A stretch of DNA of 64,000 nt from Ruegeria sp. HKCCSA071 (GCF_017872555.1 NZ_JAEDOX010000002.1:186001-250000); one strand, 5' to 3'. Counted from the stretch's first letter, positions 51,619 through 60,404 are shown. Notes: generated from the sequence alone by a model not told the origin. Translations and numbers: made by a program.

Positions 51619-52986
51619 CTAATTCAGGAGCGGCATCATCGCCGTTGCAAGGCTCAGGACCAGGAAAAACCCTGCCATGTCAGTGATCGTCGTCAGCAAA
51701 GGGCCACTGGCGACCGCCGGGTCCTGACCGATGCGCTTTAACAACAATGGCAGAACGCCACCGATCGATACCGCGATGATCGTGTTCAGGCCCAGTGCGC
51801 CGCCAATCACCAAACCCAGAAACGGGTTTCCTTTCCACATCCAGGCAACGAGTCCGATCAGCAGGCCAAGGACACAGCCGTTGATGATGCCGACCGAAAC
51901 CTCTTTTATCCAGACCCGCACAGCATCAATGGGCCGGACCAGACCAAGCGACAGCTCGCGCATGCTGACCGCAACGGCCTGATTTCCGGAACAACCGCTC
52001 ATATCAGAGACCATCGGCAGGAACACAGCCAGAGCGATCACGGCAGAAAGGGTCTGTTCATAGGCGGAAATCACACTGGCCGCGATCACGTTGAGCACGA
52101 TGTTGGCCGACAACCATTGAAGCCGTCGCCGCGCCCTGAGCGGCAAAGGCATCGATCGCAGTTCGTCACCAAAGACACCCTGACGTTTCAAGCTTGCCGA
52201 TTCCGCGCGCTTCAGCAGGGCCTCATCCACGGCAGAGCGGGAAACGACACCCACAAGAGTCCCGTCCGTTTCGACAACCGGCAACCCAAGAAAAGGGTGC
52301 TCATCGAAAAGGTCCTCCAGTTCTTCCAGCGGCATGCTGGCCGGAACCGTGATGGGGGGTACCATGATATCGGTGAGTTTGATGCTTCGCGGTGTAGACA
52401 GCAGGCTACGCAAGGACAGCACCCCGACAGGCACGCCATCGGAATTCAAAACGTAAGGGTGCTGGCCACGGTATCGTTCAAGGTCGTACTCTTCATGAGC
52501 GAAACGCCGCAGAACCTTTCCGACTGTATCACCATCGGAAAAGGTAAAGGCTTCGGCCACCATCAGACCACCGGCGACATCGTCGTCATATTCGACCAGC
52601 CGCCGGACATCCGCCGCATCTTCCGGGTCCATCCGGGCAAGGATCGCTTCTGCATCGGCGTCTTCAAGTTCCCCGATGACATCCGCCTGAATGTCGGAAT
52701 CCAGCTCAAGGATAATTTCGGCGGCCTGATCGGACACCATGTGTTCGACAAGATCGACCGCCAGTGCGTTTGGCGCTTCTTCGACCAGTTCTGCAGCACG
52801 TTCCGGTGGCAGCAACGAGAGTGCGGCGCTTCGCTGGTCAACGGAAAGGTTGAGCAATTCCCGCAGCGCATCGCTTAACGAAAGCGGATCAAGCAGGTCT
52901 GCCAGCGCAGCCCCGTCGCGGTTTTCCAACGCCAGCTGAAGCTGCGTCCCTGTTTCCATTGGTAAGGATTCCGTATCGCTCATCCG
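51619..52986 (-). CDS. mgtE: Magnesium transporter MgtE
   Basis: A 455-residue Mg2+ channel from ATG 52986. Cytosolic N domain (helical repeats ERAAELVEEAPNALAVDLVEHM, ILARMDPEDAADVRRL), two CBS domains (DGVPVGVLSLRSLL, TDGTLVGVVSRSAV) and five membrane helices (from about residue 285) with the selectivity region PMVSDMSGCSGNQAVAV (Asp in SDMSGCSGNQA). An upstream ATG (53052) gives 22 extra residues; GGCGG precedes 52986. The 5' region has an A/T-rich palindrome at 53038-53053. Confidence 0.95.
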   Translation of the reverse strand, partial: RMSDTESLPMETGTQLQLALENRDGAALADLLDPLSLSDALRELLNLSVDQRSAALSLLPPERAAELVEEAPNALAVDLVEHMVSDQAAEIILELDSDIQADVIGELEDADAEAILARMDPEDAADVRRLVEYDDDVAGGLMVAEAFTFSDGDTVGKVLRRFAHEEYDLERYRGQHPYVLNSDGVPVGVLSLRSLLSTPRSIKLTDIMVPPITVPASMPLEELEDLFDEHPFLGLPVVETDGTLVGVVSRSAVDEALLKRAESASLKRQGVFGDELRSMPLPLRARRRLQWLSANIVLNVIAASVISAYEQTLSAVIALAVFLPMVSDMSGCSGNQAVAVSMRELSLGLVRPIDAVRVWIKEVSVGIINGCVLGLLIGLVAWMWKGNPFLGLVIGGALGLNTIIAVSIGGVLPLLLKRIGQDPAVASGPLLTTITDMAGFFLVLSLATAMMPLLN

Positions 52987-53037
52987 CCGACCTATGGGGG
53001 TATAAGATTCTTGGTCTTGCCCATATAGCAGATAAAA

Positions 53038-53053
53038 TTTGTCTATAGACAAA
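53038..53053. promoter_or_regulatory. 16-bp palindrome between mgtE and the 92-residue gene
   Basis: TTTGTCTA-TAGACAAA is perfectly symmetric, 27 bp before the rightward gene (53080) and 52 bp before mgtE (52986), in a notably A/T-rich region. It suits an operator that governs both directions, or a promoter-embedded repressor site. Confidence 0.55.
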
Positions 53054-53079
53054 AAATTTTCTGCTTAATAAGAAGGTGT

Positions 53080-53358
53080 ATGCAGGAAAATGACTGGATA
53101 TCCGCCGCAGCCGAACATCTGGCCGCCTTGTACGATCAGGAGTTTGGCGGCAAGGCCAGCGGGCGGTATCGCATCCCGGAGAAGCTGGTGCGTCGGATCG
53201 CCGGGCGCAGGCGTTTGTATGAAGCAGATATCCGCGCCCTGTCGATCGCACTTTTTGAACTTGGGTACGTGTTAATCGATATGGATAGTTTTTACGTGGT
53301 GATGAGCGCGAATTCGTTTGTGAATTACCGGCGCGCCAATGATGACTGCGTGGCTTAG
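53080..53358 (+). CDS. Unknown 92-residue protein upstream of rimB
   Basis: A small soluble protein (AAEHLAALYDQEFGGK, YRIPEKLVRRIAGRRRLYEADI, ALSIALFELGYVLIDMDSFYVV). It looks helical at the N-terminus, with a basic loop (RRIAGRRR) in the middle. I do not recognise a family. It ends 5 bp before rimB and, with rimK and the deacylase gene, forms a rightward run. Pseudomonas has a small gene, rimA, in front of rimB-rimK; whether this is related is not visible. Confidence 0.72.
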   Translation: MQENDWISAAAEHLAALYDQEFGGKASGRYRIPEKLVRRIAGRRRLYEADIRALSIALFELGYVLIDMDSFYVVMSANSFVNYRRANDDCVA

Positions 53359-53363
53359 TCGCC

Positions 53364-53861
53364 ATGGCTAAGAAAACAGGATACCCCGAAGTCATAGGAT
53401 GGCGCGAACGGATCAGCCTGCCCGAGTTCGGGATTGAGCATATTCCCGCAAAGATAGACACAGGCGCCAGAACCGCAGCACTGCATGCCGTGGACCAGAC
53501 CGTATTCGAGGTTGATGGTGAACGATGGGTCGAGTTCATGATCCCGGTCCATAACCGCCGTTCATCGGGCCGGGTGCGCACCCGAGTTGTAGACGAGCGG
53601 GAAATCAAGAACACAGGCGGCATTCCGGAACGCCGGTTGATTGTCAGAACACAGCTTTTGCTAGGGCGACATCGCTGGCTGATCGACGTTTCGCTGGCCA
53701 ACCGTGCGAAGATGGAGTTTGATCTGATCCTTGGCCGTACGGCCATTCGAAGGCGTGGGATTCTTGTCGATCCCGGCCACTCATATCTTCTGGATGCACG
53801 AAAAGACCCGAAAAAGGTGAAGAGCAAGACAAGATCCAAGGACGCAGAGGGACGACGCTAA
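53364..53861 (+). CDS. RimB-like retropepsin (PF05618 'ATP-dependent zinc protease' type)
   Basis: A 165-residue protein with the single-lobe aspartic-protease motif DTGA at residues 32-35 ([14 protein letters not shown]), [10 protein letters not shown], and [20 protein letters not shown]05618 members lie beside rimK and include RimB of Pseudomonas. The basic C-terminal tail ([10 protein letters not shown]) is unusual. It shares one base with the rimK start (TAATG) and follows the 92-residue gene by 5 bp. Confidence 0.88.
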   Translation: MAKKTGYPEVIGWRERISLPEFGIEHIPAKIDTGARTAALHAVDQTVFEVDGERWVEFMIPVHNRRSSGRVRTRVVDEREIKNTGGIPERRLIVRTQLLLGRHRWLIDVSLANRAKMEFDLILGRTAIRRRGILVDPGHSYLLDARKDPKKVKSKTRSKDAEGRR

Positions 53862-54766
53862 TGAAATTTGTCATGCTTGCCCGGAACCCAAACCTGTATT
53901 CCCACCAGCGTCTGAAAGAGGCTGCTGAACAACGCGGGCACCAGTTGGATATTGTGAACACGCTGCGCTGTTACATGAATATCGCGTCGCGTCGACCCGA
54001 GGTTTATTACGACGGCAAAAAGCTTGGGCGCTATGACGCGGTGATCCCGCGGATTGGCGCTTCGGTCACATTCTATGGGCTGGCCGTGTTGCGGCAGTTC
54101 GAGATCATGGGTGTCTTTCCGCTCAACGAGTCGGTTGCGATTGGCAGATCCCGCGACAAGTTGCGATCCATGCAGCTGATGGCGCGGGACGGGATCGGAT
54201 TGCCGGTCACCACCTTCGCGCATGACCCGAAACAGACCGACGAAGTCCTCAAACTGGCCGGGGACGCTCCGCTGGTGGTCAAGCTGCTGGAGGGCACGCA
54301 AGGCATCGGCGTGGTGCTTGCGGATTCAAACCGGTCGGCAAAATCCGTGGTCGAGGCGTTTCGCGGCGCCAAGGTCAACATCATGGTACAGGAATTCATC
54401 AAGGAAGCAGGCGGCACGGATATTCGTGCGCTTGTGGTCGGTGGAAGGGTGATCGCGGCAATGCAGCGAAAAGGGGCCGAGGGCGAGTTCAGATCAAACC
54501 TGCATCGCGGTGGCAGCGCCAAGCCTATCAAAATCTCGCCCGAGGAACGCTCGACAGCCGTGCGTGCGGCCAAGGCCATGGGTCTCAATGTGTGCGGTGT
54601 CGATATGCTGCGCGCCAATCACGGCGCCGTGGTGATGGAAGTAAACTCTTCGCCTGGGCTTGAAGGTGTTGAAAAGGCTACCGGCATTGATGTCGCGGGC
54701 AAAATCATCGAGTTTCTCGAAAAGAATGCAGCCAAAGGCAACACGAAGACTCGAGGCCGTGGGTAG
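53861..54766 (+). CDS. rimK: RimK, glutamate ligase (ATP-grasp)
   Basis: A 301-residue ATP-grasp enzyme. [16 protein letters not shown] text ([20 protein letters not shown]), [14 protein letters not shown] for ATP binding, [20 protein letters not shown] and [17 protein letters not shown] for Mg/ATP are typical. RimK adds glutamates to the C-terminus of ribosomal protein S6 in E. coli. The stop is 5 bp before the next gene. Confidence 0.94.
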   Translation: MKFVMLARNPNLYSHQRLKEAAEQRGHQLDIVNTLRCYMNIASRRPEVYYDGKKLGRYDAVIPRIGASVTFYGLAVLRQFEIMGVFPLNESVAIGRSRDKLRSMQLMARDGIGLPVTTFAHDPKQTDEVLKLAGDAPLVVKLLEGTQGIGVVLADSNRSAKSVVEAFRGAKVNIMVQEFIKEAGGTDIRALVVGGRVIAAMQRKGAEGEFRSNLHRGGSAKPIKISPEERSTAVRAAKAMGLNVCGVDMLRANHGAVVMEVNSSPGLEGVEKATGIDVAGKIIEFLEKNAAKGNTKTRGRG

Positions 54767-54771
54767 AGCTG

Positions 54772-55806
54772 ATGCGCGGTCCCTTTGAAATCGGAGGTTT
54801 TCGCGTACCGCCCGGCACACGAACCACTCTGGATTTGCCGGTTAGCGTACTGTCGGATCACACACCGGTAAGCATGTCAGTACACGTGGTTCACGGTCGC
54901 CGCCCCGGACCGGTCCTGTTTGTCAGTGCCGCCGTTCACGGCGATGAGGTGATCGGCGTGGAGATCGCACGGCGGCTGCTTCGGGCGCCACAGCTTGACA
55001 AGCTTGCGGGTACCTTGCTGGTTATCCCGATCGTGAATGCCTTTGGTTTCATGACCCATTCCCGATACCTTCCCGACCGGCGCGACCTGAACCGATCCTT
55101 CCCCGGCAGTGAGGGAGGGTCGCTGGCCGGTCGGCTGGCGCATCTTTTCATGACCGAGATCGTCGAGCGGTCGGATCTGGGGATTGATCTTCATTCTGCC
55201 GCGATTCACCGCACCAATCTGCCGCAGATCCGCGTCTCGCCGGCTTCGGATGTTACCCTTGAATACGCGGATGCCTTCGGTGCGCCCGTGGTGATGATCT
55301 CAAAGCTGCGCGACGGGTCGCTGCGTAAGGCCGCGCAAGAGCGTGGTGTGGATATCCTGCTGTTCGAGGGTGGTGAAGGTCTGCGTTTCGACGAACTGTC
55401 TGCGCGGGCGGGGGTTGCAGGCATCCTTCGTGTGATGAACGCAAAGGGCATGGTTGCCAAGCGCGGTATCGCCGCTGTGCGCGAAAAGCCTGTCCACGTC
55501 CGGTCAAGCTCGTGGATGCGCGCGCCCGCCGGTGGCTTGTTGCGGACTTTCAAAGCGACCGGAGAATATGTGGCTTCCGGTGACCTGCTTGGACGCATTT
55601 CCGACCCGTTCGGTGAACTCAGGACCGATATCATCTGCGAAACCACGGGTATCATCGTAGGGCGCACAAATCTGCCTGTCGTTCATGAGGGCGACGCCCT
55701 GTTTCATATTGCGGAAACGACCGGCTCGGATGTCGAAATGCGGGTCGATACGATTGCCAGCCAGCTTGACGGCGATCCGATGTTTGATGAAGACGAGATC
55801 ATTTAG
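54772..55806 (+). CDS. Succinylglutamate desuccinylase / aspartoacylase family metalloenzyme
   Basis: A 344-residue M14-like enzyme. Zinc ligands H56 and E59 (AAVHGDEVIG), H141 (GIDLHSAAIH), and the DRRDLNRSFPG substrate loop (about 102-112) are present. The C-terminal third (GGLLRTFKATGEYVASGDLLGRI) is the beta domain typical of the AstE/AspA-type branch. Placed next to rimK it may cleave acyl or glutamyl groups, but this is inference. Confidence 0.9.
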   Translation: MRGPFEIGGFRVPPGTRTTLDLPVSVLSDHTPVSMSVHVVHGRRPGPVLFVSAAVHGDEVIGVEIARRLLRAPQLDKLAGTLLVIPIVNAFGFMTHSRYLPDRRDLNRSFPGSEGGSLAGRLAHLFMTEIVERSDLGIDLHSAAIHRTNLPQIRVSPASDVTLEYADAFGAPVVMISKLRDGSLRKAAQERGVDILLFEGGEGLRFDELSARAGVAGILRVMNAKGMVAKRGIAAVREKPVHVRSSSWMRAPAGGLLRTFKATGEYVASGDLLGRISDPFGELRTDIICETTGIIVGRTNLPVVHEGDALFHIAETTGSDVEMRVDTIASQLDGDPMFDEDEII

Positions 55807-55817
55807 ACGCTGGAGCC

Positions 55818-55849
55818 AAAAGAAACGCGGGGCAGTTGCCTACCCCGCG
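55818..55849 (-). terminator. Terminator for the leftward SPW/EF-hand operon
   Basis: CGCGGGG (55826-55832) pairs with CCCCGCG (55843-55849) with a 10-nt loop. On the reverse strand the stem is followed by TTTCTTTT, making a fair Rho-independent terminator six bp past the stop of the SPW-like gene. Confidence 0.65.
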
Positions 55850-55854
55850 CCAGC

Positions 55855-56226
55855 CTACAGGATCGCACGCAATCTATTGCCCGCCAGCGCCTCCCAAGCG
55901 GCGAGCGAGATCAGCGCAGATCCCGTGAGCCAAGCATTTGCCACTGCCACACCGTGACCGGTAAAATGCAGCACCTCGGGCGCGGCGATCAGCAATGCCC
56001 CGACCGCCAATACCGGAGCCACCCGTGCGAGAAGGTGGCCCCGGCCGCTAGCACCTGACATGACCAACACACCAATACCGATCGTCATGAAGGCGAGCGA
56101 CTCACGGTCAGACGAACCGTGAGCTAGGGTTTTCTGGCTGAACAGTACAAATGGGGACAGCACTAACCAGATACCCATCCCGGCAAGCATCCACCTGTAG
56201 GGTGGAGTGAGATTTCTCATGTTCAC
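55855..56226 (-). CDS. SPW-repeat-like small membrane protein
   Basis: About 123 residues, start GTG 56226 (AGGG 5 nt before it) or ATG 56220. Four hydrophobic segments (MLAGMGIWLVLSPFVLF at about 13-29, MTIGIGVLVMSG near 47-58, ARVAPVLAVGALLIAAPEVL near 67-86, WLTGSALISLAAWEAL near 99-114). WxxxSPF near the first helix is like the SPW repeat family. Function unknown. It follows the EF-hand gene by 12 bp. Confidence 0.7.
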   Translation of the reverse strand: MNMRNLTPPYRWMLAGMGIWLVLSPFVLFSQKTLAHGSSDRESLAFMTIGIGVLVMSGASGRGHLLARVAPVLAVGALLIAAPEVLHFTGHGVAVANAWLTGSALISLAAWEALAGNRLRAIL

Positions 56227-56238
56227 GGCAACCCTGGC

Positions 56239-56487
56239 TTATTCGTCACCCTTGGGATCAGGAAGCAACTCGGCCTCGACCGCGGCGACCATTTCTTCGT
56301 CATTGAGGAAACCATCGGCATCCGTGTCAATTTCGGCAAAGCTCTCACTGGTAATATCGGGATACTTTGTCTGTAGCTCGGTCAGCGAAGCCAGACCATC
56401 ACCGTCCGTGTCCAGTCCCACCGGCAAGGCAACGGCCGGAAGGGCAAGGAATGACGCGAGCAGAGCAACAACAGAAACTCGACTCAT
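56239..56487 (-). CDS. Small exported EF-hand protein
   Basis: 82 residues from ATG 56487 (GGAG 7 nt before it). Signal peptide about residues 1-20 (ends LPAVA), then two EF-hand loops, about DTDGDGLASLTE and DTDADGFLNDEE. Like the EF-hand gene at 6676 it should bind calcium in the periplasm, but sequence is different. It heads a leftward pair with the SPW-like gene, divergent from the LysR gene. Confidence 0.85.
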   Translation of the reverse strand: MSRVSVVALLASFLALPAVALPVGLDTDGDGLASLTELQTKYPDITSESFAEIDTDADGFLNDEEMVAAVEAELLPDPKGDE

Positions 56488-56743
56488 TTTGTTCTCCATC
56501 AGGGAATGGGCGGTTTACCCATTGAGGGGTTGGTGCAGCGCTTGGGTGTCGGAGGCTTATCTACGGCAGACAGATTGCACCTGTTCCGCAGATCGGGTTG
56601 TCCACTATACGATGAAAACTGTTGATTGGCGGTCCGATCCGGTGGGGGCACTTTCGCGCTACACGGCATGTATCGCACATTCGCATAGCGTTGAATAACG
56701 AATTTATATCGCCCATAATATCGAAGATTCAAATAGGTGAACG

Positions 56744-57610
56744 ATGGACATTGAACTCGCCCGAACCTTCCTTGCGGTCGTTGAAACCGGCACTTTTCTT
56801 GACGCAGCGGACAAGGTCCATGTTACGCAATCGACCGTCAGTATGCGGATCCGAACGCTCGAACAACAGCTTGGACAGCCCGTTTTTGAACGTAGCAAGT
56901 CCGGTGCGACCCTGACCATTGCCGGGCGGCATTTCCTCAAACATGCGCAGGTTCTGGTGCGAACGTGGACACAGGCCAAGCTGGATGCCGGTCTGCCGGC
57001 TTCGATGGCGGCTGCTTTGGAAATCGGCGCAACACCAAGCCTTTGGGACGGCTATCTGATCAACGCCCTGCCCGAGTTGATGGCGGCACTACCTGACGTC
57101 GCCATCCGGGCGACAGCGGCCCCGTCGGAAACACTCACGCGCGAGATCGAGGAAGGCAGCCTGGATCTTGCCATCATGTACCGGCCGCGAAACGCACCGG
57201 GCTTGACCGCGCTCCAGCTTTTCGAGGACGAGTTTGTCCTTGTCAGCAGCGGCCCGGAAGCCCTGCCCGCTGATCTGGGCAACGCTTATATCCTGATAGA
57301 CTGGGGCCCGGAGTTTCGCGCCGATCATATGCTGAACTTTCCGGAACTTGATGCGCCGCGCCTTCAGCTGGGCATTGGCACCCTCGGCCTGCAATATCTT
57401 CGGTCGGTTCCCTCGGCCGGATATTTCCCACGGCGTGTTGTCAAACCGGAACTTCGCAAAGGCTGGCTCAAGTTGATCGAAACGGCACCCAGATTCGCTT
57501 ATGCCGCCTATGTCGTGTTCGATGAAAGCGAGGAAGAAGGATATCCGGGTCAGGCCGCGCGGCAGCTTTGCCAGACATCAAGTGCACGCGGCCAGACACC
57601 GAAGCTTTGA
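56744..57610 (+). CDS. LysR-family transcriptional regulator
   Basis: A 288-residue regulator. Winged HTH at residues about 3-62 (ARTFLAVVETGTFLDAADKVHVTQSTVSMRIRTLEQQLGQPVF, short VTQSTVSMRIRTLEQQLG), effector domain about 88-285. The site ATATCG (56706-56711 and 56718-56723) is repeated 12 bp apart just upstream, in an A/T-rich region that may be its own operator and promoter. Its targets are not visible; the neighbours on the left are divergent. Confidence 0.92.
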   Translation: MDIELARTFLAVVETGTFLDAADKVHVTQSTVSMRIRTLEQQLGQPVFERSKSGATLTIAGRHFLKHAQVLVRTWTQAKLDAGLPASMAAALEIGATPSLWDGYLINALPELMAALPDVAIRATAAPSETLTREIEEGSLDLAIMYRPRNAPGLTALQLFEDEFVLVSSGPEALPADLGNAYILIDWGPEFRADHMLNFPELDAPRLQLGIGTLGLQYLRSVPSAGYFPRRVVKPELRKGWLKLIETAPRFAYAAYVVFDESEEEGYPGQAARQLCQTSSARGQTPKL

Positions 57611-57718
57611 CGATATGTATTCACGCCGTTGCCGCGACCAAGCTTTATGCTGCGTCGAACGCAGCCAGCCTCCGCGCATGGTAAGTTTTGACCACCCCCA
57701 GTGGGTGACGGCAACAAA

Positions 57719-57745
57719 AAGGGCCACCCCAGCGGGACGGCCCTT
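57719..57745 (-). terminator. Terminator of the leftward small transcript
   Basis: AAGGGCC (57719-57725) pairs with GGCCCTT (57739-57745). On the reverse strand the stem is followed by TTTTTGTT, a good Rho-independent terminator for a transcript coming from yhhQ through the 18-codon ORF. Confidence 0.8.
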
Positions 57746-57815
57746 CGAAAGTTCAGGAGGTCGGGTCGGTTAGATCAATCGACCAGCCGGAGCGAGCGCT
57801 CCGCCAAGGGCTGCC

Positions 57816-57872
57816 CTAACGGGCGATCCCCCCGGTTGTTCCGACACCTCTCTCCAATCTCTTTCTCGACAC
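57816..57872 (-). CDS. 18-codon ORF with an exceptional Shine-Dalgarno
   Basis: GTG 57872 to TAG 57816 encodes MSRKRLERGVGTTGGIAR. The preceding reverse-strand text AAGGAGGTGATCCAG (57871-57886) is complementary to 15 nt of the 3' end of 16S rRNA, including the anti-Shine-Dalgarno, spacing 7 nt. Two hairpins (GCCC-GTTA-GGGC around the stop, and CGGAGCG-AG-CGCTCCG at 57788-57803) and a terminator (57719-57745) follow. It sits about 76 bp after yhhQ. It may be a real micropeptide, a leader, or a small RNA that contacts the ribosome; translation is not proven. Confidence 0.45.
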   Translation of the reverse strand: MSRKRLERGVGTTGGIAR

Positions 57873-57947
57873 TGGATCACCTCCTTTTCTATCTGTTGCG
57901 GTTGAAAAGAAGCGTGCCACAAGTTGTGCCATTCTCAAAGCGTTTTT

Positions 57948-58592
57948 TTACACAGGCTGTACAGTCAGCCGCGCAACGATCACCTTGAATGGAATCAGGG
58001 CGATCAGCGCCAGCGAAAGCTTCACCAACCAGTCCGCAAAAGCCAGCGTCACCCAAAGCGGAACCACCGGGCCGGACAACATGAAGGGTACCGGCTCCCA
58101 CGCCCAATTAATTGCGGCGTCAGCATTGGCACCGAAGAAGGCGACCGAGGCCGAAAAAGCGAGGGTGAAGAAGATCGCAGTATCCAGTGCAGACCCCACC
58201 AGCGTCGACACCAGCGGTGCACGCCACCAGCGACCTTCGCGCAGGGAATTGAACACGGTGACATCCGTCAGTTGCGCGATCAGGAAAGCCGTTCCCGAAG
58301 CAACTGCGATGCGCAGAGGTACGGCAGCATAGGTGAACCCGTCACCCTGCAACATGATCTGGCTACCGATCAGCGAACAGATAACACCGGTGACAAATCC
58401 GGCAAACACGACCTTGCGGGCCGGACCCACGCCATAGACGCGGTTCATGATGTCTGTGACCAGAAAGGCCAGCGGATAGGTGAAAGCACCCCAAGTCAGC
58501 AGCCCGTCAAGGATCAGGAACTGGACCAGAATGTTCGACGCCACAACAATGGTGGCCATGGCAATAATGCCGGGAATGAAGTTACGTTGCAT
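57948..58592 (-). CDS. yhhQ: Queuosine precursor transporter (YhhQ family)
   Basis: From ATG 58592 the product has 214 residues with six membrane helices (NFIPGIIAMATIVVASNILVQ at the start; DWLVKLSLALIALIPFKVIVARL at the end). VLTDIMNRVYG-like text (LVTDIMNRVYGVGPARKVVFAG) is the family motif. The family imports queuine/preQ0/preQ1-type bases. I do not see a preQ1 riboswitch in the 91-bp leader, though it contains complementary blocks. An upstream start at 58652 is less likely. Confidence 0.9.
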   Translation of the reverse strand: MQRNFIPGIIAMATIVVASNILVQFLILDGLLTWGAFTYPLAFLVTDIMNRVYGVGPARKVVFAGFVTGVICSLIGSQIMLQGDGFTYAAVPLRIAVASGTAFLIAQLTDVTVFNSLREGRWWRAPLVSTLVGSALDTAIFFTLAFSASVAFFGANADAAINWAWEPVPFMLSGPVVPLWVTLAFADWLVKLSLALIALIPFKVIVARLTVQPV

Positions 58593-58683
58593 GTTTTGAT
58601 GCCCGTTTTGACAAGGTAGCGGCGACTTGGCCAAGGGACCGTCCCAAGGCAAGCCGTGCCTTTAGACCTTTGCCTGCGCCCTG

Positions 58684-59568
58684 TCAATCGGGCAGCAGGT
58701 ATTCCACAAGTTCGGTCCGCTGCAACGCCAGAAAGTTGTCATCCGAGATCATTGTGGCGCGCAACCGGCCCTGCCCGTCGCGCCAGACCGACAATCCTTC
58801 GAGGTTGTCATGCGCGCCCGTTCCGGTTTCGAACAGGGTTTCCTCGGCGTCTGGTTTCTCGTTCACCACGTCCCATCGCCGCAGTCGTGATCGGAAACCG
58901 ACCAAGGATACCTTGCGTTCCAAAACGTAAAACCGCCCATCGGGACCGAAATCCGCGGCAACGGGTTTAAAGCCGCCGCGCTGTGGCAGAACAAACGGGG
59001 TTGACCATGTGTCGCCATTCCAACGGTAAACCGGAATGTCCCCTTTAGCGGTTCGGTTCTTTTCCGGCAAAGTGTAAAGCCAGCCGCGCCCACCAATGGC
59101 CAGAGCTTCAAACGAACCATTGTCGGCGAGGCCCCGAAACGCATTCGGGCGCGGCAATACGCGCGCGCTGGAGCCTGGGGCGGCGTAAAACGCGACACGA
59201 TGCACCCCTTCGAACGAGATGAAAATACTGCCATCCGGCGTCACCGCGATGCCTTCGGAATCGCCGACGCCGCCTTTCATGACATGCCCATTGCTGGACA
59301 GCACCGGCCATTGACCAAGTACGTGAATATCCGCGATCCGGCCTTCGCGCCGCTCAATCCGCGCAGTCACGATCCGCGCCCGGTCGCTAAGCGCAATCAT
59401 CTGGCGTCCGTCATCCGAGACGTGAAGCGCAGAAAATCCGCCAAACCAACTTGCTGGATAGTGCCACGCGAAACTGTTCAGGTGGGCAGCGGATTTCACA
59501 TCCAGCGCAGCAGCCACCGGGGCAAGGATCAGCGCAGCACTCAGTTGGATTGCAAAACGGCGGAGCAT
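58684..59568 (-). CDS. Esterase-like activity of phytase family protein
   Basis: A 294-residue secreted protein with signal peptide (about 1-21, ends VAAALDV). The domain matches the 'esterase-like activity of phytase' (Phytase-like) group: FGGFSALHVSDDGRQMIALSDR, DSEGIAVTPDGSIFISFEG, FEALAIGGRGWLYTLPEK and NLEGLSVWRDGQGRLRATMISDDNF, which build a beta-propeller with metal-binding Asp/Glu. Its 5' end overlaps mepA by 28 bp, so they are co-transcribed. Confidence 0.88.
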   Translation of the reverse strand: MLRRFAIQLSAALILAPVAAALDVKSAAHLNSFAWHYPASWFGGFSALHVSDDGRQMIALSDRARIVTARIERREGRIADIHVLGQWPVLSSNGHVMKGGVGDSEGIAVTPDGSIFISFEGVHRVAFYAAPGSSARVLPRPNAFRGLADNGSFEALAIGGRGWLYTLPEKNRTAKGDIPVYRWNGDTWSTPFVLPQRGGFKPVAADFGPDGRFYVLERKVSLVGFRSRLRRWDVVNEKPDAEETLFETGTGAHDNLEGLSVWRDGQGRLRATMISDDNFLALQRTELVEYLLPD

Positions 59569-60404
59569 TGTTGCGGTAAGTCGGCCAGAACGTATTCCCG
59601 GCGTTTCTTCGGCGGCGGTGCATTCGGATCAGGTGGCGGCGGGTTCAAAATGTTTTGCACCCATTGCCGGGCCTCGGCGCAGCCATCGCCTTTGGGGGGT
59701 GGGTCTTGATTCACGCAACCCTTTGACCCTCTGGGGCAGTTCAAGCGCACGTGGAAATGATAGTGATGCCCCCACCAGGGCCTGATTTTCCGCAGATAGG
59801 CACGATTGCCTTTTTCGTCATCGCACATCTGAACCTTGGCCCCAGGAAACACGAAAATCCGGGCGACGCGTTTGTCTTTTGCCGCTTCGCGCAACAGCGC
59901 ATGATGCTGCTTGGTCCAGTTTCCGTTGACGTAAGCGCCATTGGAACGACGAAGCGAGATAGACGAGATGTTTTCGCGCGACTTGCGGCTCAGGCGCATG
60001 TTTTCGCCCGGCAACATCCAGATATCGATGTCCAGCCCCAGCTGATGGCTGCGATGGCCCGAGGTCATCGGCCCACCGCGTGGTTGGCTGATATCCCCGA
60101 TATACAGACCGTTCCATCCCGGTTGACTGGCTGCAAACCTGCTGAGGTCCTGCACGTAGTCAATCGCCTGCGGATGCCCCCAGTTGCGATTGCGTGACAG
60201 GCGCATAGCCTGCCATGTAGGCCCCGTTTCAGGCAGTTGAACTGCCCCCGCAGCACATCCGCGCGAATAACTGCCGAATGCGGCCGGTTTTTGCCGTGAA
60301 CTTTGTTTCTGCGCCCCGAACAACTGCTTTGCCAGCGGTTCTGCCGTCGCAGTGCCAGCAATAGCAAGCGCAGCCAATATAATCAAAAAACGTTTTATTA
60401 TCAT
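59541..60404 (-). CDS. mepA: Penicillin-insensitive murein endopeptidase MepA
   Basis: A 287-residue LAS-family peptidase with signal peptide (about 1-21, ends TATA). Zinc ligands of the family occur in GHRSHQLGLDIDIW (about 116-129; H and D) and WGHHYHFHVRLNCP (about 229-242); GDISQPRGGPM is also family text. It cuts D-Ala-meso-DAP cross-links in peptidoglycan. Pro-rich tail LNPPPPDPNAPPPKKR at about 256-271 overlaps the start of the phytase-like gene. The start overlaps the MFS stop by 4 bp. Confidence 0.94.
   Translation of the reverse strand: MIIKRFLIILAALAIAGTATAEPLAKQLFGAQKQSSRQKPAAFGSYSRGCAAGAVQLPETGPTWQAMRLSRNRNWGHPQAIDYVQDLSRFAASQPGWNGLYIGDISQPRGGPMTSGHRSHQLGLDIDIWMLPGENMRLSRKSRENISSISLRRSNGAYVNGNWTKQHHALLREAAKDKRVARIFVFPGAKVQMCDDEKGNRAYLRKIRPWWGHHYHFHVRLNCPRGSKGCVNQDPPPKGDGCAEARQWVQNILNPPPPDPNAPPPKKRREYVLADLPQQCSAVLQSN

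Noticed and set aside
57873..57888. Sequence identical to the 3' end of 16S rRNA (GGATCACCTCCTT)
   Set aside because: Not an rRNA gene: nothing else of 16S is around it. Read on the other strand it is a Shine-Dalgarno sequence for the 18-codon ORF.
58593..58683. Possible preQ1 riboswitch in the leader of the queuosine-precursor transporter
   Set aside because: No match to the preQ1-I core (no A-rich tail after a small hairpin); complementary blocks alone are not enough.
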